Of a DNA stretch of 22,310 nucleotides, positions 1-7,962 are shown piece after piece. Location of the stretch: the NCBI GenBank assembly GCA_021162505.1, contig JAGGYO010000020.1, forward strand, positions 1 through 22,310, read 5' to 3'. The stretch's first letter is position 1. Every line of letters starts with the position of its first letter. This stretch comes from a bacterium. GTDB taxonomy: Bacteria > AUK180. The notes below the pieces were generated by a model, which was not told where the DNA came from, did not search any database, and saw only the letters and a list, made by a program, of their open reading frames with translations. The translations under genes and the position numbers were made by a program.

Positions 1-536
1 TTCATATATGTTTCCATATTTCCGGTTAACGGATAATACGGGTCAAACCGTCTATCAAAATAAGCATTATCGCCAAAACCGGCATTCGGCGTACCATTCA
101 GTGTATAGTTCTGGTTTTGGTTTAACATTGTCTTTGAAAAGTGAATATGGTTAAATGTATTGAATTGCGCACCGCCCGATTCTGCTTGACCGTTTTCCGA
201 AACAATTACGGTCCCCATAAAGAGTTGATCGTATTTACAATACGAAAAGGGCCATCCATCCGTACCGCTGCCCCAATCCAGTGCAACTCCATCAGAAATA
301 TCATCAGTAGGACTGTACAAAAATACACCATCATAGAATCCGCCTAAATAAAAACTATCATCTCCTTGTAATTGCGTATAACCATCGTTATAATCAATAA
401 TGACATTGCTAAAAAAAGGGTAAACAGAATTTAATGGCGTAAAATATGCGGTAGGATAATGTACTGCTAAAACTTTGACGCTGAACAAAATAATAGCCAA
501 AATCAAAATGGCTTTAATTCCTTGGTATTTCTTCAT
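1..536 (-). CDS. Secreted protein of unknown function, 3' end beyond the window
   Basis: This open frame starts with ATG at 536 and runs off the left edge, giving 178 codons without a stop. An AGGAGG-like ribosome site lies 5 bases before the start, and a good promoter stands 25 bases upstream. The first 24 residues (MKKYQGIKAI followed by LILAIILFSV and KVLA) are a typical signal peptide ending near VLA-VHY. The rest is rich in Gly, Asp, Asn, Tyr and Phe (for example FYLGGFYDGVFLY and TFNHIHFSK) and has no motif I recognise. The composition suits an exported or surface beta-rich protein. No function is proposed. The reading frame and signal peptide are seen directly; the secreted location is inferred. 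Confidence 0.8.
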   Translation of the reverse strand, partial: MKKYQGIKAILILAIILFSVKVLAVHYPTAYFTPLNSVYPFFSNVIIDYNDGYTQLQGDDSFYLGGFYDGVFLYSPTDDISDGVALDWGSGTDGWPFSYCKYDQLFMGTVIVSENGQAESGGAQFNTFNHIHFSKTMLNQNQNYTLNGTPNAGFGDNAYFDRRFDPYYPLTGNMETYM

Positions 537-560
537 AATACCTCCTTAATTATTTTTAGT

Positions 561-589
561 ATTATAACAAAAGTTTGTTATAAAATCAA
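561..589 (-). promoter_or_regulatory. Promoter with palindromic operator for the secreted-protein gene
   Basis: On the minus strand TTGATT (584-589) and TATAAT (561-566) are separated by 17 bases. A perfect 10-bp inverted repeat, TTATAACAAA and its complement with a 2-base gap (562-583), fills the spacer and most of the -10 box. A further copy of the half-site TTTGTTATA lies at 596-604, just upstream of -35. A repressor bound here would block RNA polymerase. The repeats are seen; the repressor is inferred. Confidence 0.65.
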
Positions 590-746
590 ATAAATTTTGT
601 TATATGCCGTGTAATCGTATTGAATTGATCGATAGGTGCTTCCTTGAAGACGAGTATATCTTTATTTACGGCGGATTAAACATGTGTTAGAAATGTTTTC
701 ACACCGTTTGCCGATTTATTTTTTTTTATTAAATTAATTTGCAGTG

Positions 747-1397
747 TCAATAATATAATTTATCTCCCGTTTGAATGGTCTCCACATAAAAAACCTCACA
801 TGAGTGGTTCCCGGTATCTTCTCTGGAAAGGCTGGATTGCCAGAAAAATTCTCCTTTTTTATTCACATCACCTGAAATTTTTACCAAATAACCCTTTAGT
901 TTAATGATCTCCCCTTTTTTTATTCTTAATATCTCTTTTTTAACATTCTTATTGGCGGGAATAATATGGTTATTAGCACTATGCAGGGAAAAATGGTCTT
1001 CCGTGAAAGGAGCACCCGACTTTATTTTAAAATAATACCACCGACCGAATTGAGTAACCTTATAGTATTTGTCATATTCTTTCTTTGGTAAAAATTTACC
1101 CCAGCCAAGTGCGAGATCAATTGGAGAAAGTACAGATGGGGGATCTGATGAATATTTCTTTTTATGTAATACCCTCGCTTGAATAGTATATTCTGCCAAT
1201 TTTAGAACTAAAAATCGTCCTTTATTATTGATAATATTCAGGGTCTCTTTCTCGTCTATTTTGGTTTGGACGGGTAAAACCTCTGGGTCAATACCCTCTG
1301 TTTCAATATCATAATATGGGGCTGACCCGCAGGAAAGAGCTAATAATACGATCAGCAATAAAAACCAGGTTTTATTTCTTCCGGATAATATCTTCAT
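747..1397 (-). CDS. Predicted lipoprotein, unknown function
   Basis: A 216-residue protein begins MKILSGRNKT, has a hydrophobic stretch and a lipobox LALSC, then GSAPYYD, so it is probably cleaved before Cys and lipid-anchored. The frame can be extended upstream to 1499, but that part lies inside the cation-transporter gene and would bury the signal peptide. ATG at 1397, with GGAG about 10 bases before it, is the better start. It overlaps the end of the transporter gene by 26 bases, so it is probably last in that operon and translationally coupled. The mature part is Lys-rich with no recognised domain; the stretch KKGEIIKLKGYLVKISG (around residues 160-177) resembles a small beta-barrel but I cannot assign it. 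Confidence 0.75.
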   Translation of the reverse strand: MKILSGRNKTWFLLLIVLLALSCGSAPYYDIETEGIDPEVLPVQTKIDEKETLNIINNKGRFLVLKLAEYTIQARVLHKKKYSSDPPSVLSPIDLALGWGKFLPKKEYDKYYKVTQFGRWYYFKIKSGAPFTEDHFSLHSANNHIIPANKNVKKEILRIKKGEIIKLKGYLVKISGDVNKKGEFFWQSSLSREDTGNHSCEVFYVETIQTGDKLYY

Positions 1398-2265
1398 CTT
1401 TACATTTCTCCAGCTCGAATTGAATATTTGAGTGATGTATGGAATACTCTTTTTCCAATAAGCCATTGACCTTTTTTTTGATCTCATCAACTTGACCAAT
1501 ATTTAGATCTTTGTTTAATCTAATATGGCATTCCATTAAAATATCTTTTTCATTTATGCTCCAAAGGTGGATATGGTGTATGTTTTCTATTCTTGGAGAT
1601 AGATCTTTTATGGTTTTGGCTAATTTATCTATCTCAATATTGGACGGCGTTGACTCCAATAGGATTGAGATCGATTCCTTTATTATTAAAAGCGTTTCTT
1701 TCAGCAAAAGCAGAACAATTATTATTGTAAGAATGCTGTCTAAATAATATATGTGGAATAGTTTGATAAAAATTGCACCCAATATTACCAGTATGGATGA
1801 TATAAAATCCGAAAAAAGGTGTAAAAAGACAGCCCTTGTATTAAGATCGCCATGCCTTTCATTTTTTAGGAACAGAATGGATAGTAAATTCCCTATCAAG
1901 CCTACGCTTGCAATAATAAGCATTAGATTGAAATTTATAATAACGGGGTTTTTTAATCTTTTCAGGGCTTCGTATATCATAAAAACAATGACCACCAGCA
2001 TAATGGATGCATTGATGAATGCTGTTATTATCTCAATTCTTTTATAGCCGAAGGTTCTTTTTTTATCGGCAGGTCTTTGTCCTATTTTTAAGGCAAGATA
2101 TGCCATTGCAATTGCTACGGTATCTGTAAGATTATGAAAAGAATCTGAGAGCAAAGACAAGCTATGAGACAAAATACCACCGAAAAATTCCGTAATGGCA
2201 ATGGTAAAATTAAACAATATGACAAATAAAAGTTTTTTTTCCTTTATTTGGCGGTGATGGGACAT
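1372..2265 (-). CDS. Cation diffusion facilitator (CzcD/ZitB-like metal exporter)
   Basis: This 297-residue protein has the six-helix layout of CDF transporters, which export Zn2+ or similar divalent metals in exchange for protons. The paired intramembrane HxxxD metal motifs typical of zinc CDFs are present: D41/H44/D48 in helix 2 (SLLSDSFHNLTD) and H149/D153 in helix 5 (LHLFSDF). The cytoplasmic C-terminal domain (about 205-285) follows, with HHIHLWSINE and MECHIRL as expected. The His-rich loop between helices 4 and 5 is short (KNERHGD). It starts 2 bases after the preceding lipoprotein gene, with no clear Shine-Dalgarno, so translation is probably coupled. The family is certain; the metal is inferred. 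Confidence 0.92.
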   Translation of the reverse strand: MSHHRQIKEKKLLFVILFNFTIAITEFFGGILSHSLSLLSDSFHNLTDTVAIAMAYLALKIGQRPADKKRTFGYKRIEIITAFINASIMLVVIVFMIYEALKRLKNPVIINFNLMLIIASVGLIGNLLSILFLKNERHGDLNTRAVFLHLFSDFISSILVILGAIFIKLFHIYYLDSILTIIIVLLLLKETLLIIKESISILLESTPSNIEIDKLAKTIKDLSPRIENIHHIHLWSINEKDILMECHIRLNKDLNIGQVDEIKKKVNGLLEKEYSIHHSNIQFELEKCKDEDIIRKK

Positions 2266-2267
2266 TT

Positions 2268-3242
2268 TTATTTATAGATCAATGCAAAGGGGTTTTCAAC
2301 ATAAATATTCTGTTTATTCGTTGCTTTATATTGTTCCATCTTCTTTTGTATCATATCCTGCATTTTCGCGTCGATAAAATTTTTGATCACATTCGCCTTT
2401 ACCTCATCGTATTGTTGTACAATATCACTGGTTTGTGAATTCCGGATATAGAAAAGAAATTTTTCGTTTTTAATATCATAAATATCTGAAAAGGAATTTA
2501 TTTTCAGAGAGAGCAGGTTCTTGTATTCGTCGGGACTTTTCTTAAATAATATCCGCAAATAATTAACATTGAATTTTTTATTTTCTATAAAGGTTATATT
2601 CTCTCCTAATGCTAATTTTACCTGTGTTTTAAAAAATTCGTAATTCTTTTTGGATTTCTTTTTTATTGCCTCTACTTTATTGCTTATTTTATTTTGCTCT
2701 TCAACGGACATATTTTTGATATTAATTCTTATAAGGTCTGCTGCAATATGTGCCTTTACTGTAAAAAGAAGTGCTTTTTTAGAATTATAAAAATCTTTCA
2801 AATCGATTTCCGTATATTTTACCTCATTTTTAACTTTTTCTAAGTAAGCTTTTTGTAAATAATATTCATCAAAGATCCTGTTTAATTCTTTTTCTTTGAT
2901 ACCTATTTTTAGATAAAAATCTTTTCTTTTTTTATTCCATTCTTCTTTTTCCTTATTGTACTTCTCGTCTTTTACCAATTTTACTTTATTCTCTTTCGCC
3001 AAGATATACAATACCTTGTGATCTATCCCCTGCTGTATCAAATTTTTTCCCAAGGAATACTGGCGTTGCGGATCAAGATCCTTGAAAGCATTATATGTTC
3101 CCAGATTCAGCATGGCTTTAAAATCATTTATATTTATATAATTCTTATTGATCTTCGCAATTTTTTCATACTTATTACCACAAGAAAAGAAAACTATTGC
3201 TATCAAGAGAGTAAAAAGAACCTTTTTAAAAACAGTTTTCAT
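2268..3242 (-). CDS. SurA/PrsA-like lipoprotein with degenerate parvulin region
   Basis: The 324-residue product starts MKTVFKKVLF and has a lipobox near residue 21 (VFFSC), so it should be a lipoprotein. The N-terminal part (about 30-150, helical and Lys/Glu-rich: LGKNLIQQGIDHKVLYILA) matches the general pattern of SurA/PrsA-type chaperone domains. Residues 165-285 fit a weak parvulin-type peptidyl-prolyl isomerase fold (VKAHIAADLIRIN and the late segment FSDIYDIKNEKFLFYI), but the usual HIL core is not recognisable, so isomerase activity is doubtful. ATG at 3242 has AGGAG 6 bases upstream; an upstream TTG would be too close. It follows metK by 9 bases. The likely role is folding of exported proteins, in keeping with lepB two genes upstream. 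Confidence 0.65.
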   Translation of the reverse strand: MKTVFKKVLFTLLIAIVFFSCGNKYEKIAKINKNYININDFKAMLNLGTYNAFKDLDPQRQYSLGKNLIQQGIDHKVLYILAKENKVKLVKDEKYNKEKEEWNKKRKDFYLKIGIKEKELNRIFDEYYLQKAYLEKVKNEVKYTEIDLKDFYNSKKALLFTVKAHIAADLIRINIKNMSVEEQNKISNKVEAIKKKSKKNYEFFKTQVKLALGENITFIENKKFNVNYLRILFKKSPDEYKNLLSLKINSFSDIYDIKNEKFLFYIRNSQTSDIVQQYDEVKANVIKNFIDAKMQDMIQKKMEQYKATNKQNIYVENPFALIYK

Positions 3243-3251
3243 CAATTTCTC

Positions 3252-4460
3252 CTATTTAATATTGAAGTAATTTTTTAAAGCATCTACTTTATCCGTTCTT
3301 TCCCATGTAAAGCTTGGGAATGTTTTATTTTTATAATTCACCATCCAATCAGATTCCGGGCGACCGAAATGACCGTATGCAGCCGTTTTGAGATATATAG
3401 GATTTAAAAGTTTCAGTTCGTCTATGATACTTTTGGGTTTAAGGGGAAATATTTCTCTTACTATTTTTTCAAGCTTATCTTCATCAACCTTATTGGTATC
3501 ATAGGTGTTCAGCATGAATGAGACCGGATCTGCAACACCTATGGCATAGGCAACCTGAACTTCACACATATCGGCTAATCCGGAAGCCACTATATTTTTT
3601 GCAATATATCTTGCCATATAGGATGCAGACCTATCCACCTTGGAAGGATCTTTTCCCGAAAATGCGCCGCCGCCATGAGAACCGACACCACCGTATGTAT
3701 CCACTATTATTTTTCTTCCTGTTAAGCCGGTATCTGCGACGGGACCGCCTATGATAAATCTTCCCGTAGGATTAATATAGATCTTAATATCTTTTGCCCA
3801 CATATTTTCCGGTATTATGGGTTTTATAACATATTCTCTCACATCTTCTCTTATCCTTTTTAAAGAAACATTATCGGTTTGTGTTGAAATAACAATAGCA
3901 GTAATTTCCTTTGGTTTTCCGTTAACATATCTTACGCTGACTTGGGATTTTCCGTCAGGTCTCAAATATGGTATCAGATTTGCCTCTTCTTTTCTTACAA
4001 ATGCTAATTTCTTTGTTAATTTATGTGCCAAATAGATGGGCATGGGCATCTGATCTTCTGTTTCATTGGTTGCATAACCAAACATCATACCTTGATCCCC
4101 GGCGCCTTGCTCATGTTCTTCTTCGTTTACACCCATTGCAATATCAGAGGACTGGTGTTTTATACTTGTTAAAACTCCTACCGTAGAGTCAGAAAAGCCG
4201 TATTCTTCTTTGGTATAACCGATTTTTTTTATGATACCCTTTGCAATATCATGAACATTTGCATAGGTCTTCGTAGTAATTTCGCCGGATATAAAACATA
4301 TCCCCGTGGTAAGCATTGTTTCAATTGCAACCCGTGATGCCCTATCTTCACTTATTATTGCATCTAAAACTGCATCAGATATTTGGTCAGCAACTTTATC
4401 GGGATGACCCTCGGTAACCGATTCGGACGAAAATACGAAATTCTTATTTTTTAATATCAT
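3252..4460 (-). CDS. metK: S-adenosylmethionine synthetase (MetK)
   Basis: MetK makes S-adenosylmethionine from ATP and methionine in the cytoplasm. The 402-residue length is normal. The signatures are all present: GHPDK (18-22), the GAGDQG ATP motif (119-124, in EQGAGDQGMMFGYATNE) and the phosphate-binding GGGAFSGKD (263-271). The start has AGGAG 6 bases upstream. It lies 14 bases downstream of lepB and 9 bases upstream of the SurA-like gene, so it sits in the middle of an operon of otherwise envelope-related genes. There is no room for a SAM riboswitch directly before it, so control probably comes from the operon promoter at 5330-5358. Confidence 0.98.
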   Translation of the reverse strand: MILKNKNFVFSSESVTEGHPDKVADQISDAVLDAIISEDRASRVAIETMLTTGICFISGEITTKTYANVHDIAKGIIKKIGYTKEEYGFSDSTVGVLTSIKHQSSDIAMGVNEEEHEQGAGDQGMMFGYATNETEDQMPMPIYLAHKLTKKLAFVRKEEANLIPYLRPDGKSQVSVRYVNGKPKEITAIVISTQTDNVSLKRIREDVREYVIKPIIPENMWAKDIKIYINPTGRFIIGGPVADTGLTGRKIIVDTYGGVGSHGGGAFSGKDPSKVDRSASYMARYIAKNIVASGLADMCEVQVAYAIGVADPVSFMLNTYDTNKVDEDKLEKIVREIFPLKPKSIIDELKLLNPIYLKTAAYGHFGRPESDWMVNYKNKTFPSFTWERTDKVDALKNYFNIK

Positions 4461-4474
4461 AGAGAACTCCTTTT

Positions 4475-5158
4475 CTAATGAATAAATGCGAGCCGGTGAA
4501 ATGGAAATATTCTCAATCTCACCACACCAATAACTTTTTTATAGGGAACAGGACCCCAAAATCGAGAATCATAAGAGTCTGTCCTGTGATCACCCATCAT
4601 AAAGTAATAACCCTTGGGAACAGTGTATGTTTTCCCGATGGGAGGAAAATTATCCGGAAGAGGATCTTTTAAATTCAATTTTTCTCTATTTGCAGTATAA
4701 AAATTTTTATCTTTAAAGGGCCAATTTTTAAAATACTCTCTTTTATCGGGATCTATTTTTAAATATTTCTCAGAAATTTTCTTACCGTTAATGTATAGAA
4801 CATTGTTTTTTGTATATATCTTATCGCCTGGAACGGCCACACATCTTTTCACAAAAAGGGGTTTGTCGCTCATTGTATATGACGGTGGAATGAAAACAAC
4901 GGCATCACCTGCTTTAGGGTGTCTTTTTTCCATAAAATTAAATTTCAATTTCGTAAAAGGGATATTGATCCCATACATAAATTTATCGACTATTAGTATA
5001 TCATTTATCATAAGCGTATCTTCCATAGATGATGTAGGAATCTTTGCCACATCAAAAAAAATGGATTTAACGATAAGGGCAATGAGAAAGGCTGAAATTA
5101 CCGCATCCAATAATTCGTTAAGAAAACCGGTTTTTCTATTTCTTTTCTTTCGTGTCAT
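4475..5158 (-). CDS. lepB: Signal peptidase I (LepB)
   Basis: This membrane serine protease of family S26 removes signal peptides from exported proteins. In the 227-residue protein one N-terminal membrane segment (about 17-34) is followed by the catalytic Ser in PTSSMEDTL (S44) and the catalytic Lys in FVKRCVAVPGD (K104). The later conserved box GDHRTDSYDSRFWGPVP is near residue 190. A substantial insertion (about 120-165) between the Lys box and that box is usual in the family. The gene overlaps the small membrane-protein gene upstream by 23 bases, and its own ribosome site is weak (GGAAAA), so translation is probably coupled. Confidence 0.96.
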   Translation of the reverse strand: MTRKKRNRKTGFLNELLDAVISAFLIALIVKSIFFDVAKIPTSSMEDTLMINDILIVDKFMYGINIPFTKLKFNFMEKRHPKAGDAVVFIPPSYTMSDKPLFVKRCVAVPGDKIYTKNNVLYINGKKISEKYLKIDPDKREYFKNWPFKDKNFYTANREKLNLKDPLPDNFPPIGKTYTVPKGYYFMMGDHRTDSYDSRFWGPVPYKKVIGVVRLRIFPFHRLAFIH

Positions 5159-5324
5159 CGTTGTTTTTTTCCGGGATCAGGGATATGGCAATTAAAATGT
5201 ATCCCACGGCGATTATGAGCGAAGGAATTGGTGCAAAGCCGAGATATACAAGAACAAGACCAACCAATACTAATATTATACCTAAAATAAGAAGCAGCAA
5301 TTTGATTTTCATATTACACTCCAT
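5136..5324 (-). CDS. Small membrane protein preceding lepB
   Basis: A 62-residue protein with two hydrophobic segments (about 8-27 and 32-50) and a charged tail EKNNDDTKEKK. It opens the lepB-metK operon and overlaps lepB by 23 bases. Two starts are possible. ATG at 5324 is 5 bases from the -10 box and would be translated from a leaderless message, as at other operon heads in this window. ATG at 5312 (58 residues) has GGAG 6 bases upstream. I list the longer form. I do not recognise a family, and the sequence is mostly generic hydrophobic residues. A membrane location is likely; nothing can be said of function beyond linkage to lepB. Confidence 0.6.
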   Translation of the reverse strand: MECNMKIKLLLLILGIILVLVGLVLVYLGFAPIPSLIIAVGYILIAISLIPEKNNDDTKEKK

Positions 5325-5329
5325 CTTTG

Positions 5330-5358
5330 ATTATAACTTATTTTGTATATTTTTTCAA
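5330..5358 (-). promoter_or_regulatory. Promoter of the lepB-metK operon
   Basis: On the minus strand TTGAAA (5353-5358), a 17-base spacer and a perfect TATAAT (5330-5335) form a near-consensus sigma-A promoter. Transcription should start close to the ATG at 5324. Its -35 end lies 5 bases from the -35 box of the divergent permease promoter, so the two promoters are back to back. Confidence 0.75.
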
Positions 5359-5363
5359 AAATT

Positions 5364-5392
5364 TTGACTTTTTTTTCTTTTAGTGATATTAT
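5364..5392 (+). promoter_or_regulatory. Extended -10 promoter of the permease pair, apparently leaderless
   Basis: TTGACT (5364-5369), a 17-base spacer and TATTAT (5387-5392) preceded by TGA form an extended -10 promoter. The -10 box ends 6 bases before the ATG at 5399, so the start of transcription should fall at or within a base or two of the start codon. No Shine-Dalgarno could fit. Confidence 0.7.
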
Positions 5393-5398
5393 AAACAC

Positions 5399-6616
5399 AT
5401 GATATTTCTATTGGCTTTTAAAAACTTGATCCGGTACAAAAAAAGAACTCTTTTAACATTTTTGTTGATATCGTTCGCAGTAGCAATTTTCATCTGGATG
5501 GATGGCTTAGCAAGGGGAATAAGAGAAAAATCATTTGAAAATTTAATTAATTTTACTACCAGCCATTTTCAAATACGAACAACGGGATATGATGAGAAAA
5601 AGCCCTTTAAACGAGAAAACTTTATTAATAATTACGGTGAATTAGAAAAAATACTGAAAAATAATGAAGAGATTAAAAGTTACACTGAAAGAATTCGTTT
5701 CATAGGTGAAATTGATAATGGTGTTGATTCTGCCCCCGTCATTGTCTGGGGGATCAACTTAAAGAAGGATCGTTCGGTTTTTAATCTTCAAGAATTTATT
5801 AAATCCGGTCATCTTTCAAAAGATGGTGCTATTATTGGAGAAAATCTTGCAATAGATATGAAGCTGAAGGTTGGAGACTATATCTATCTCACCACTAAAA
5901 CCTTAAAAGGTTTTTATGATTCCATCGAACTCCCCATTACCGGCATCGTAAATGCCGCCGACCCGCAGATCAATAATTCTGCAATATTTATTTCCCTAAA
6001 AAAAGCGCAAGTTTTTATCAATACCAATGGTGTTACAGAGATCGCATTTAGGGTAAAGCATTTTAAATTATTGCTGTTCACAATCAGATCTATAAGAAAA
6101 AAGATTTCTAATTACAGTATCATCCCCTGGAATATTTTGGGAAAGAATTATATTGCTTTTGCAAAAGCCGATTGGGGGTCGGGAAAAGTTTTTATATATC
6201 TTCTAATGATCGTAGCATTCGTTGGAATATTAAATACAATGTTGATGTCTGTTCTTGAGAAGAGAAAGGAGATCGGAACATTGAAGGCGCTTGGAATGTT
6301 AGATGGAGAAATTGAAAAAATATTTATTTATGAAGGATTGCTTATTGGGGTTTTCGGATTTATCTTTGGAGCCATAATGGGGGGACTTTTAAATATTTAT
6401 TTAGTGAAAAACGGGATTGATTTTACAAAACTTGTAGGTAGTGATGATGCCGAATTTGGATATAAGGTCATGGGACTTATTCATGCCAGATGGTCTATTC
6501 ATCAGTTTCTCGACCCGTTAATAATGAGTTTAATAACAACTTTTTTAGCTTCTTATTTCCCCGCAAAGAGAACATTAAAACTCAAACCCGCAGAAGCTAT
6601 TAGGAAAAGCCAATGA
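5399..6616 (+). CDS. FtsX/LolC-type ABC transporter permease, first of a pair
   Basis: This 405-residue protein has the MacB/LolC/FtsX topology: an N-terminal membrane helix (about 15-35), a large periplasmic domain (about 40-265), and three C-terminal helices (about 268-290, 315-340, 370-390). The cytoplasmic coupling region NTMLMSVLEKRKEIGTLKALG (near 285-305) and the end YFPAKRTLKLKPAEAIR are diagnostic. Such permeases take lipoproteins or other substrates off the inner membrane using a LolD/MacB-type ATPase. It overlaps the second permease by 4 bases (ATGA). No ATPase gene is adjacent. The family is certain; whether it works in lipoprotein sorting is inferred. The start has no Shine-Dalgarno and appears leaderless. 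Confidence 0.9.
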   Translation: MIFLLAFKNLIRYKKRTLLTFLLISFAVAIFIWMDGLARGIREKSFENLINFTTSHFQIRTTGYDEKKPFKRENFINNYGELEKILKNNEEIKSYTERIRFIGEIDNGVDSAPVIVWGINLKKDRSVFNLQEFIKSGHLSKDGAIIGENLAIDMKLKVGDYIYLTTKTLKGFYDSIELPITGIVNAADPQINNSAIFISLKKAQVFINTNGVTEIAFRVKHFKLLLFTIRSIRKKISNYSIIPWNILGKNYIAFAKADWGSGKVFIYLLMIVAFVGILNTMLMSVLEKRKEIGTLKALGMLDGEIEKIFIYEGLLIGVFGFIFGAIMGGLLNIYLVKNGIDFTKLVGSDDAEFGYKVMGLIHARWSIHQFLDPLIMSLITTFLASYFPAKRTLKLKPAEAIRKSQ

Positions 6617-7824
6617 AATTTATTTTTTCTTTTGCCTTAAGAAATGTCCTGCGAAATAAAAAGAGGGGAATTATTACTATAATTGCAATTGTAGTTGCCG
6701 TCATGATTTCCATTTTTGCGCAAGGTTTTATGGAGGGAATGTTAAAGGACCTTATTTCAAATTACACAAATTATGAAACCGGTCATATTAGAATAACCAC
6801 AAAGAAATATTTGGAAAGAGAAAGATTCTTTCCCGTTAATGAATATATTGGTTCACCGGCTTCAATTATTAATAAATTAAAAAATATTCATGGCATTGTT
6901 GGCATTGAAGAGAGGATTAAATTCGGTTTATTAATGGGAGAAGGGGGAAACACCGTAAATTGTATTGGTGAGGGAGTGGATCTATTAAATACAAGAATTC
7001 CTCTAAAAAAGAATTTGATTAACGGCAACCTTTCTAATAATGGTTTATATATAGGTCAGGGCTTGGCAAAAAAATTGGGTGTCGGGGTTGGCAGTACATT
7101 ATTGATAGCAACAAAAACATCAGAAGGTGGTTTAAATGGTATTAAATTAGAGGTACGAGGCATTTTTAAATTCAGCATTAGCTTTTTTGATGATAATTTC
7201 TTTTTCCTGGATCTTTTCAATGCGCGGAAGTTATTAAAAATGAAAATCAGCACTCCGGAGGTCTTGATTTATTTGAAAAGCTATAAATCGGTTGATAAAA
7301 TACTGCCTTTGATCAAAGAGAATCTTGCAGATAATACATTAGCAGCACAGCCGTTTTACACACAAATGGGATCTTTTTGGAATATATTCAAAATTGAAAA
7401 ATACATAATGTTCTTATTTGTAATACTTATTTTGATCTTAGCATCATTTGTAATAATCAATACCTTAATGCAATCGGTTTTTGAAAGGATCAGAGAGATC
7501 GGAACATTGAAATCTCTGGGAATGACCGATGAAAATATAATGTTGAATTTTACCGTAGAAGGGGGCGTTCTGGGCTTAATTGGGGGCATATTGGGAGCAA
7601 TTGTGGGTTATCTTATTACTGTCCTTATGTCAAAATATGGTATTAGCTATGCGGGGGCTATGGAGGGTGTAAATCTCCCCATGACCTATGTGATGAAAAC
7701 CAGTCCACAGCTTTCATTTTCGCTTATTACAATGATAGCGACTTTTTTAATTTCCACTATTGCTGCAATATTTCCTGCAAGGTACGCCAAAAAACTCACT
7801 CCGGCAGAAACACTTAGAGATTAG
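6613..7824 (+). CDS. FtsX/LolC-type ABC transporter permease, second of a pair
   Basis: The 403-residue product is a paralogue of the upstream permease with the same four-helix, large-periplasmic-domain layout. Matching signatures are LRNVLRNKKRG at the N terminus, the coupling region INTLMQSVFERIREIGTLKSLGM (around 280-302) and the ending FPARYAKKLTPAETLRD. The pair could form a LolC/LolE-like heterodimer. It begins inside the stop of the first gene (ATGA overlap), so translation is coupled. The transcript then runs into a heptad-repeat array and meets genes on the other strand, so no ATPase can be encoded in this operon downstream. Confidence 0.9.
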   Translation: MKFIFSFALRNVLRNKKRGIITIIAIVVAVMISIFAQGFMEGMLKDLISNYTNYETGHIRITTKKYLERERFFPVNEYIGSPASIINKLKNIHGIVGIEERIKFGLLMGEGGNTVNCIGEGVDLLNTRIPLKKNLINGNLSNNGLYIGQGLAKKLGVGVGSTLLIATKTSEGGLNGIKLEVRGIFKFSISFFDDNFFFLDLFNARKLLKMKISTPEVLIYLKSYKSVDKILPLIKENLADNTLAAQPFYTQMGSFWNIFKIEKYIMFLFVILILILASFVIINTLMQSVFERIREIGTLKSLGMTDENIMLNFTVEGGVLGLIGGILGAIVGYLITVLMSKYGISYAGAMEGVNLPMTYVMKTSPQLSFSLITMIATFLISTIAAIFPARYAKKLTPAETLRD

Positions 7825-7829
7825 TAAAT

Positions 7830-7954
7830 CAATTGACAATGGACAATTAAAAACCAGTATGCAGTATTTAGTATGCAGTATTTAGTATGAAAGATTTCTT
7901 ACTTAGTACTAAAAACTTAATACTTCTTTCGACTTTGGACTTTCGACCTTGGAC
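7830..7954. repeat. Degenerate heptad-repeat array, copy 1 (convergent junction)
   Basis: The gap between the second permease (+) and the Mth938-like gene (-) is almost wholly built of 7-base units. From left to right there is a CAATTGA/CAATGGA family (7830-7852), an AGTATGC/AGTATTT family (7856-7889), an ACTTAGT/ACTAAAA family (7896-7926) and a CTTTCGA/CTTTGGA family (7926-7954). Read on the minus strand, the last three families have the same order as the array at 17341-17471. Units within each family differ by one to three bases. It resembles the heptanucleotide STRR repeats known from heterocystous cyanobacteria, though no relation is implied. Confidence 0.8.
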
Positions 7955-7962
7955 TGTATTTC

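Noticed and set aside
141..347. 68-codon plus-strand frame near the left edge
   Set aside because: It is antisense to the secreted-protein gene, which has a signal peptide, ribosome site and promoter.
1398..1499. Longer start for the lipoprotein gene
   Set aside because: The extension lies inside the CDF transporter gene and would put 34 charged residues before a clean lipoprotein signal peptide; ATG at 1397 has a ribosome site.
4461..4474. SAM riboswitch before metK
   Set aside because: Only 14 bases separate lepB and metK, far too few for any SAM riboswitch, and none is evident before the operon promoter.
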